Part shown: positions 15,662 to 20,972 of the stretch, in pieces
Layout of the letters: each line of letters opens with the position of its first letter
Numbering within the stretch: position 1 is the stretch's first letter
Source: Balneolaceae bacterium
Lineage (GTDB): Bacteria > Bacteroidota > Rhodothermia > Balneolales > Balneolaceae
Direction of reading: 5' to 3'
DNA: 20,972 nucleotides
Assembly: GCA_007134665.1 (NCBI GenBank)
Contig: SLKH01000143.1
Coordinates: 1-20,972, forward strand
The notes under the pieces: generated by a model
Told to the model about the DNA's origin: nothing
Database searches by the model: none
Seen by the model: only the letters and a program-made list of their open reading frames with translations
Position numbers and translations under genes: made by a program

Positions 15662-15741
15662 AAAAAAGTCGTTAGACCTTTTTTGCACCGAAAGTGTTCG
15701 GTGCCGATCCCGACACGTTTGTCGGGAAAACACAAAGGTTT
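15662..15741. other. Nested hairpin cluster in the porX upstream region
   Basis: Two perfect 8 bp hairpins with 4 nt loops stand side by side: GCACCGAA/TTCGGTGC (15685-15704) and TCCCGACA/TGTCGGGA (15708-15727), centres 23 nt apart. An outer helix, 15674-15681 with 15734-15741, could close both into a three-way junction. A further hairpin, AAAAAAG-TC with GA-C-CTTTTTT (15662-15684, one bulge), overlaps the outer helix, so the two folds exclude each other. The cluster lies 26-105 nt upstream of the porX start. It may be a leader RNA, a palindromic repeat element or paired operators. Confidence 0.55.
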
Positions 15742-15763
15742 CTGAGTTTAATTTAAAATAAGA

Positions 15764-15790
15764 AACCCTGGCTGTTTCGATATCAGGGTT
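15764..15790 (-). terminator. Possible terminator after the helix-hairpin-helix gene
   Basis: AACCCTG (15764-15770) and CAGGGTT (15784-15790) form a 7 bp stem with a 13 nt loop. In the minus direction it is followed by TTCTTATTTTAAATT, a broken T-run. It would separate the upstream helix-hairpin-helix gene from porX. The T-run is imperfect, so the call is modest. Confidence 0.4.
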
Positions 15791-15929
15791 AAAATAGCTT
15801 TTTTCATTTACAATAACGATTGAATACATCATTCTTGAACAACTAATGGTAAATACCGGTTTAATCCATCTTTCAGCACAACCCGGCAATCAGATCATAT
15901 CCTGCGAACCTATAAAATGTTTCATTGAT

Positions 15930-16472
15930 TTATTCGGAGTTATCTTCGGCCAGGGTAATGAGTGGCCTGATTGATTCGAGTCTGCGCTGGCCGATTCCCC
16001 TTATTTCAAGCAGTTGTTCTGCAGTTTTGAACTCACCATTTTCTTCCCGCCATGCGACGATTCTCTCAGCATAAGCAGGCCCGATTCCCGGGAGTGTCTG
16101 CAGTTCAGCCGTTCCTGCCTGATTTATGTTGACCAGGTTTTCAGCTTTATTTTGAATTTGTGTCGGATTTTCACCCGGCAGAGTATCATTTGATGCAATC
16201 TGAACCTGCTGAGTTGTTATCTCTTCAGCCAGCGTCAGCTCTGGATGATACCTTGCCATAATCTGCTCTCTTTCACGATCAAGCTGACGGGTACGTTCAC
16301 CAAAAATTTGTTCAAGCTCTTCGTAATACGCTTCATCATAGTGTGCTCTCTGCTCAATGTAGAGATTCAGAAATCCTAATACAGTTAATACGACTACCAA
16401 TAACCCAATAGCAATTCTCTCCCTGTGGGTTACTTGCAACTTTTCAAGAAAAAAGAATAGTTTTCTCCGCAT
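15930..16472 (-). CDS. Membrane-anchored helix-hairpin-helix protein (ComEA-like)
   Basis: The start is the ATG at 16472, because AGGAGG (16477-16482) lies four bases upstream; an in-frame ATG at 16535 has no such site. This gives 180 residues. A basic N-terminus is followed by a membrane span at about 20-40. A charged, Glu- and Arg-rich linker that may be coiled follows at about 45-80. The C-terminal 65 residues hold the tandem helix-hairpin-helix unit: VNINQAGTAELQTLPGIG, then LLEIRGIGQRRL. This is the ComEA/HhH DNA-binding module. ComEA binds incoming DNA at the outer face of the membrane during natural transformation, which is the likely role here, though no other competence gene lies nearby and related anchored HhH proteins of unknown role exist. 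Confidence 0.85.
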   Translation of the reverse strand: MRRKLFFFLEKLQVTHRERIAIGLLVVVLTVLGFLNLYIEQRAHYDEAYYEELEQIFGERTRQLDREREQIMARYHPELTLAEEITTQQVQIASNDTLPGENPTQIQNKAENLVNINQAGTAELQTLPGIGPAYAERIVAWREENGEFKTAEQLLEIRGIGQRRLESIRPLITLAEDNSE

Positions 16473-16476
16473 GAAA

Positions 16477-16482
16477 CCTCCT
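16477..16482 (-). promoter_or_regulatory. Ribosome binding site fixing the ComEA-like start
   Basis: Reads AGGAGG on the minus strand, four bases before the ATG at 16472. It is a full Shine-Dalgarno and favours this start over the in-frame ATG 63 bases upstream. Confidence 0.8.
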
Positions 16483-16516
16483 ATTTTATTTTGGATATAG
16501 AATAATTTGAGATTAC

Positions 16517-16532
16517 CCTGAAGTAGTTCAGG
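16517..16532. repeat. Short palindrome between divergent genes
   Basis: CCTGAA and TTCAGG pair perfectly around a 4 nt spacer. It lies between the start of the ComEA-like gene and the divergent hydrolase gene and could be an operator. Palindromes of this size also occur by chance. Confidence 0.35.
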
Positions 16533-16594
16533 CAACTCTCTCTTGTTTTATATATGAACGGAACAGAAAGAAATCCTTACAGTAAATATTTTTG

Positions 16595-17392
16595 ATGGAG
16601 AAAAAGAGCCGGTTTTTTAAATATAAAAACAGGGAAATTGCCTATTCGGTGATCGGAGAAGGGAAGCCGTTAATCATGCTGCATGGCTGGGGAAGCAGTT
16701 CACGCGTCATGGAACCAATCGCCAGGTTGCTTGCACACCTACGGGAATGCTACCTGATTGATTTACCGGGATTCGGGAACTCTCCTGAACCATCAGAACC
16801 ATGGGGAATTGATGACTACGCGGATATGGTTGAAGCGTTTGTTGAAGCACTCGATTTTAATACGATTGATCTGCTTGTACATTCTTATGGAGGCCGTATA
16901 ACCCTGAAATTGCTGGCAAGGGATTCAGTGAAATCCAGGTTCAATAAAGTGCTGATCACCGGTGGAGCGGGAATGAAACCGAAACGAAGTACGACATTCT
17001 ATTTGAAAAAATATGCAGCTAAAACTTTAAAATTTCCTTTTCTCATATTACCAGGGAAGCTGCGTGAACGTTCATTAACATGGCTCAGAAACAGCAGGTT
17101 ATGGAAAATGTTAGGTTCATCCGATTACTCGAAATTGTCAGGGGTGATGCGTCAGACTTTTGTAAAATCGGTGACCGAACATCTTGACCAGTTATTACCG
17201 GAGATTGATCACGAAATATTACTGCTTTGGGGAGAAAATGACGATGCAACCCCGTTATATCAGGCGGAAAGAATGGAAAGCGGATTGAAAAACAGTGCAC
17301 TAGTGGTGATTGACCATGCAGGCCATTATGCATTTCTTGACAAGCCCAAACGATTTTCAGCTATTGCAGAGGCATTTTTTAAAGATGAATAA
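16595..17392 (+). CDS. Alpha/beta-fold hydrolase
   Basis: The 265-residue protein has the alpha/beta hydrolase layout: the oxyanion-loop HGWGSSS (30-36), DLPGFGNS (56-63), the nucleophile elbow HSYGG with Ser97, an acid Asp216 or Asp217 in LWGENDDATP, and the catalytic His244 in HAGHYAF. A cap region lies at about 125-195 and is rich in basic residues. There is no signal peptide, so it is cytoplasmic. Substrate cannot be told; the fold covers esterases, MenH-like lyases, meta-cleavage hydrolases and others. The ATG at 16595 is preceded by an in-frame TTG and has no Shine-Dalgarno. It is divergent from the ComEA-like gene and convergent with trhO, so it is a single-gene unit. Confidence 0.9.
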   Translation: MEKKSRFFKYKNREIAYSVIGEGKPLIMLHGWGSSSRVMEPIARLLAHLRECYLIDLPGFGNSPEPSEPWGIDDYADMVEAFVEALDFNTIDLLVHSYGGRITLKLLARDSVKSRFNKVLITGGAGMKPKRSTTFYLKKYAAKTLKFPFLILPGKLRERSLTWLRNSRLWKMLGSSDYSKLSGVMRQTFVKSVTEHLDQLLPEIDHEILLLWGENDDATPLYQAERMESGLKNSALVVIDHAGHYAFLDKPKRFSAIAEAFFKDE

Positions 17393-17445
17393 GAGAAATG
17401 CAAGGCCCGGATTATATTCATTTACATTTTGGCTGATAAACCGCT

Positions 17446-18396
17446 TTATGATCCGGCAGCTTTTTTCTTGAAATCGTCACCGAAATAGTTATACCATTTT
17501 CTGAACGGTTTAAATGCGTTATCCGGGTCAAACGGGCGTTTGTATTCACTTTTCATGCAGTCCTCACTGCAACAACCTTCCATTATTTGAGCACCTTCTT
17601 CGGAACAGATAAATAACTTGTTACAATCCATATTGGAACAGTTGATGTAGCTGTCTGCCGGTTTTCCTGTAATTTCACACCTTGCAATCGGCTCAAGGTT
17701 ATTCTTGTTAACCGGTACGACGAGCCGGTCATCAAATACAAAACATTTTCCTTTGTAGTGTTTTCCACCTTCTTCTTTAGCGTAGCGAAGAATACCGCCG
17801 TGAAGCTGGTTGACATCATTCCATCCCTTTTTTTTCATCAGTACGGAAAATTTTTCACATCGGATACCTCCGGTACAATACATCAGTACTTTCTTCTCTT
17901 TCGGGATGTCAATCTTTTCAAGCCATTCAGGAAACTCATAAAATGTATCAACATCCGGTTTAACCGCACCTTCGAAATGGCCAACTTTTGACTCATAATT
18001 ATTTCGGACATCAATCAGAACATAATCCTCGTCTGATTCCATAAACTTCCGCCATTCTGATGGTTCAAGATATCTGCCTCCTTCAGCCGGGTCTAACCCA
18101 TCGACATGAATAGCAACGATCTCTTCCCGGACTTTACAAATCAGTTTCGCAAATGGAATTTCATCGGAATGGTCTGTCTTGAATTCAGTATCGTGAAATC
18201 CGTCGAGGCTTCTGAGGTATTTTTTATACTCTTCCATCTGTTCCTGAGTGCCCGCAAGGGTCCCATTGATACCCTCTTTGCTGATATAAACCCTGCCTTT
18301 AACTCCCATATTTTTCAGGGCTTTTTTATGTTCAAAGGTAAAGGATTCCGGGTCAGAGACTTCAGTAAAGTTATAGTAGAGAATTACTTCGTACAT
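17446..18396 (-). CDS. trhO: TrhO, rhodanese-domain tRNA uridine-34 hydroxylase
   Basis: TrhO (formerly YceA, UPF0176) uses oxygen to make 5-hydroxyuridine at position 34 of tRNAs. In 316 residues it has the N-terminal ferredoxin-like UPF0176 domain with SKEGINGTLAG (39-49), then a rhodanese domain (about 112-208) with catalytic Cys174 in YCTGGIRCEKF, and GGILRYAKEEGG (200-211) leading to CFVFDDR. A C-terminal cysteine cluster, C240, C253, C258, C264, C275, C276 and C280, suggests a metal-binding end. Length and order agree with the full-length family. It stands alone between a convergent hydrolase and a divergent secreted protease, with 53 nt and 151 nt gaps. Confidence 0.95.
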   Translation of the reverse strand: MYEVILYYNFTEVSDPESFTFEHKKALKNMGVKGRVYISKEGINGTLAGTQEQMEEYKKYLRSLDGFHDTEFKTDHSDEIPFAKLICKVREEIVAIHVDGLDPAEGGRYLEPSEWRKFMESDEDYVLIDVRNNYESKVGHFEGAVKPDVDTFYEFPEWLEKIDIPKEKKVLMYCTGGIRCEKFSVLMKKKGWNDVNQLHGGILRYAKEEGGKHYKGKCFVFDDRLVVPVNKNNLEPIARCEITGKPADSYINCSNMDCNKLFICSEEGAQIMEGCCSEDCMKSEYKRPFDPDNAFKPFRKWYNYFGDDFKKKAAGS

Positions 18397-18547
18397 CTTC
18401 AGGTCTGATCGTGTTTTAAATTATGTTATTCAGCTTAACGCCTGTTGCCGGTTGATGTTTTAGCACAATATTAGTCTTTCATAAATTTTCTCAAATTTAC
18501 GGTTATTTATACTAACTTTTGAAAAACATTAGGTTGTTGGCCAGCAG

Positions 18548-20341
18548 ATGAGAATCAGTTTATTTATACTTGTTTCTGTATTTCTGATACCGTTAACTGT
18601 ATTGTGTCAGGATTTGATTGAAGTGAATACAATTACTTCAGAGTCAGTATTCTATCAAATTGAAATGGAATACAAGAAGGGGAACCTGACTTATGAAGAA
18701 GCATTGCAACAAAAGTTTTATGTCGCATTTGACCCTTCCAGGGCTCATTCAGCATTTATTCCTGAAGGGAAAGAAACAACTACACGATGCCTTACACCGC
18801 TATTTGCTGAGTTTCAAAATGCAGGTGATGACCTCGCGGCTGATGTCAGAAGTGAGCTGAAATCGTATATCGATACAGTCTGCAGTGAATTGTCGCCAAC
18901 CAGGTATTCACATACAACAAAATCAGGCAAATTCATTATTCATTACGACACGGCCGGCTCTCGTCATGCCGTACCCAAGGCTGATTCTAACGGCAGCGGG
19001 ATCCCTGATTTTATCGAGTACACAGCTTTTGCGATTGATTCTACCTGGAATCATCTGATCGGCACTCTTGGGTTTGAAGATCCTGTAATCCGAGAAACTG
19101 AACCATATGAAATCCGATTCAGGGATTTGGGCAAGAATAACTACGGGTATACCTGTATAAAAGGGATCGAATCAACTACCTTTATGATTTTGCATCATAA
19201 TTACAAAAACTTTCCCCCGAATAATCATCCTGAAGGGAATCAGGCCGGGGCACTTTATGCTTCGATTGCTCATGAATTCAAGCATGCAAGTCAGTATGCA
19301 ACAAATCTCTGGAGAGGAGAGGCAGGATCGCTTGCATGGAGTGAAATGGATGCAACGATGACAGAGGATATTGTTTTTGAGGATGTCAATGACAACCTTC
19401 ATTTTTTAAGATCTGCTGCAAATCCGTCGTCAGCCAGTTTTGCATCCATATTTGGCAGTCCCGGAAATTCCATTCCTGTCGCTTATAACCACTTCACCTG
19501 GAAGTTATATTTTGCTGAGAAGTTTGGTATGGAATTTTGGGTCGATGTGTGGAACCAGTTTATTGAGGACCCCGAGAAAATATTCCTTGATGCGGTGCGT
19601 GAAAGCCTGGCACAATATCATACCACATTTGAAGATGAGCATCTTGAAAACCTGGCCTGGCACCTGGCAACTGGGACAGCCAACTCAGGAAGGGATTTCG
19701 GTTTTAAGAACCGTGAAATGTATCCTGACCCTAATTACAACTGGCAGTTCCGTGAGTTACCTGACAGTACTTCTTTCCAAAGCCCGGTACAGCCGCTCGC
19801 TGCAAATTTTATCATGATTGAACCGGGAACATTTGAGACGGGGAATCCGGCTATTTCAGTCAGAACGGACGAGGAATCGGCAGGCATCGGCCTGGTTGGG
19901 TTTTTCAGAGATGGCAGTATACAATATTTAAGCCTGGTTAATAACGATTTCAGGGCTGATATCCAGACCCGGTGGACATGGGAGGAACTTAATAAGGTTG
20001 GAGTTGTAATCGTACATATGGATGCTGAAATGGAAGATCCGATAAGATACAGGTTGAGTGCAGAAAGTATTATACCGGAACAAATTGCTTTGTATCAGAA
20101 TTATCCCAACCCGTTTAATCCTGAAACAATTATTCAATTTTACCTGGATCGAAGCCAGCAGGTCCGGATTGATGTTTATGATGTGATCGGCCGGAAAGTG
20201 AAAACTCTGACCGACCAGGTTTATCCGCAGGGCCATAGTAACGTGAGGTTCAGGGGAACCGATCTTGCAAGTGGTGTTTATATATACAGGCTTATTTCGG
20301 ACGAACAGAGCTTGTCTAAAAAAATGTTGCTTCTCAAATAG
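18548..20341 (+). CDS. Secreted putative zinc metalloprotease with T9SS type A sorting domain
   Basis: The 597-residue protein begins with a signal peptide (1 to about 20, cleavage near LCQ). Residues about 120-165 have KFIIHYDT followed by DSNGSGIPDFIEY, a calcium-binding-like loop found in the MXAN_6640-type putative metalloprotease family. The zinc motif HEFKH lies at 242-246, followed by Gln249, with a Glu266 candidate third ligand in AWSEMDATMTED. The last 89 residues (from 509) form a type IX secretion C-terminal sorting domain: QNYPNPFNPET, then YDVIGRKV, then ASGVYIYRL and a basic end. It should cross the inner membrane by Sec, fold in the periplasm, leave through T9SS and lose its tail. 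Substrate is unknown. Upstream is a 151 bp gap; downstream it converges on the fumarylacetoacetase-like gene within 7 nt. Confidence 0.88.
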   Translation: MRISLFILVSVFLIPLTVLCQDLIEVNTITSESVFYQIEMEYKKGNLTYEEALQQKFYVAFDPSRAHSAFIPEGKETTTRCLTPLFAEFQNAGDDLAADVRSELKSYIDTVCSELSPTRYSHTTKSGKFIIHYDTAGSRHAVPKADSNGSGIPDFIEYTAFAIDSTWNHLIGTLGFEDPVIRETEPYEIRFRDLGKNNYGYTCIKGIESTTFMILHHNYKNFPPNNHPEGNQAGALYASIAHEFKHASQYATNLWRGEAGSLAWSEMDATMTEDIVFEDVNDNLHFLRSAANPSSASFASIFGSPGNSIPVAYNHFTWKLYFAEKFGMEFWVDVWNQFIEDPEKIFLDAVRESLAQYHTTFEDEHLENLAWHLATGTANSGRDFGFKNREMYPDPNYNWQFRELPDSTSFQSPVQPLAANFIMIEPGTFETGNPAISVRTDEESAGIGLVGFFRDGSIQYLSLVNNDFRADIQTRWTWEELNKVGVVIVHMDAEMEDPIRYRLSAESIIPEQIALYQNYPNPFNPETIIQFYLDRSQQVRIDVYDVIGRKVKTLTDQVYPQGHSNVRFRGTDLASGVYIYRLISDEQSLSKKMLLLK

Positions 20342-20348
20342 TGAATTT

Positions 20349-20972
20349 TCAGAACAGAGAATCAATAGTAAATGATAAATCTCCAAACCCGATAAGTTCT
20401 CCGTTATGTTTTCCATAACCGGTTGCCACTAATGAATCACCATCCTGAAGCGAATTGCGTTCTTCACCTCCGGAGACGAGAATCACATGATTTCCGGAAT
20501 CAGATAAATCCACCAGGGATGCAGCGGCTTGGCCGGGGCCACTTACTGGGCCGCTGATAAACAGGTCACCTGTATCCACAGCATTACCGGTTACTGAAAA
20601 GTGAGTGAGTTCCTGGGTTGAATTCCATCTCAGGTATTTTGGACTGGTTGAACTTAGTTTATAAGGTTCTGATTTCTCATCCTTTTTGTGAAATAATTCA
20701 AAATTCATATCGAAACGAAAATCATCTTTCAATTGCAGATGCCGCATCGTGGCTATGTTTTCATCATAAGCAACTCTGAAAGGGTCCAGTGCAGCGGCTG
20801 GTACAATCCACGGGGAAAGAACCGATGCGATTTTGTGGCCGGCAAATGATGTGTCACCAGTCACAAAGTCCCTGGCTATGACATTGAATGCCAGCATGTA
20901 ACCAAAAACAGACTCACCGGCATTCCGGGCAGACATTTTTATGTCACGCAGTGCTCCTTTGCCGGCAATAAA
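20349..20972 (-). CDS. Fumarylacetoacetase-like protein, C-terminal part only
   Basis: About 207 residues are visible; the frame is open to the window edge, so the 5' part is missing and the ATG at 20936 is internal. The sequence follows fumarylacetoacetase (last step of tyrosine breakdown, giving fumarate and acetoacetate): SPWIVPAAALDPFRV, KYLRWNSTQELTHFSV, GDLFISGPVSGPG, and LQDGDSLVATGYG to FGDLSFTI. Several active-site places differ. Against human FAH as I remember it, NDWSARD reads FNVIARD, so metal ligand Asp233 is Asn, while Arg237 is kept; Gln240 is Val; the FLGKSFGTT stretch reads FAGHKIASV, so Lys253 is His; four residues around Tyr244 are deleted; Glu364 is Asp. It may be a paralogue with a changed or lost activity. 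Confidence 0.85.
   Translation of the reverse strand, partial: FIAGKGALRDIKMSARNAGESVFGYMLAFNVIARDFVTGDTSFAGHKIASVLSPWIVPAAALDPFRVAYDENIATMRHLQLKDDFRFDMNFELFHKKDEKSEPYKLSSTSPKYLRWNSTQELTHFSVTGNAVDTGDLFISGPVSGPGQAAASLVDLSDSGNHVILVSGGEERNSLQDGDSLVATGYGKHNGELIGFGDLSFTIDSLF

Noticed and set aside
15685..15727. The two hairpins as a rho-independent terminator
   Set aside because: On the plus strand no T-tract follows the stems, and on the minus strand the stem next to porX is followed by A residues.
15611..15889. 92-codon minus-strand frame upstream of and overlapping porX
   Set aside because: It runs through the hairpin cluster and into porX in another frame, has no ribosome site and no recognisable sequence.

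Overview
The window looks like a chromosomal stretch from a Bacteroidota-superphylum bacterium, most likely Balneolota/Rhodothermota-like. The grounds are a PorX-type response regulator with a PglZ domain, a secreted protein with a type IX secretion (T9SS) C-terminal sorting domain, a tRNA gene without an encoded CCA end, several genes without a clear Shine-Dalgarno, and a -7 element of the TAnnTTTG type before the tRNA. Phylum is an inference from these features. No insertion sequence, phage gene or CRISPR array is visible, so this reads as core genome rather than an island.

Layout. 1-1655 (+): a cell-wall protein cut by the window edge (three LysM modules and an RlpA-like barrel), followed 3 nt later by a CPBP (CAAX-type) membrane protease. 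1885-2460 (+) and 2516-3805 (-): an ECF sigma factor convergent with a two-TM histidine kinase. 4108-7376 (-): clpX, clpP and trigger factor, with tRNA-Leu(UAG) upstream at 7437-7520. 7793-8913 (+): cutA coupled to an unusual crotonase. 8925-11154 (-): nrnA-like DHH phosphoesterase overlapping a lipoprotein HtrA protease. 11326-13349 (+): thiamine pyrophosphokinase overlapping a sodium:solute symporter. 13356-15636 (-): porX, tsaE and a 94-residue unknown protein packed as one operon. 15930-16472 (-): membrane-anchored ComEA-like helix-hairpin-helix protein. 16595-17392 (+): alpha/beta hydrolase. 17446-18396 (-): trhO. 18548-20341 (+): T9SS-sorted putative metalloprotease. 20349-20972 (-): C-terminal part of a fumarylacetoacetase-like protein.

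How it fits together. Two themes stand out. One is protein quality control: trigger factor, ClpXP, a periplasmic HtrA and a CPBP protease. The other is T9SS control: a PorX homologue, a PorY-like kinase, an ECF sigma of the kind that partners PorX in Porphyromonas, and a T9SS cargo all lie within 20 kb. The most checkable oddities are an Asp-to-Asn change at the third triad position of ClpP, loss of several active-site residues in the fumarylacetoacetase homologue, a Glu-to-Gln change in the crotonase, and a nested hairpin structure just upstream of porX.
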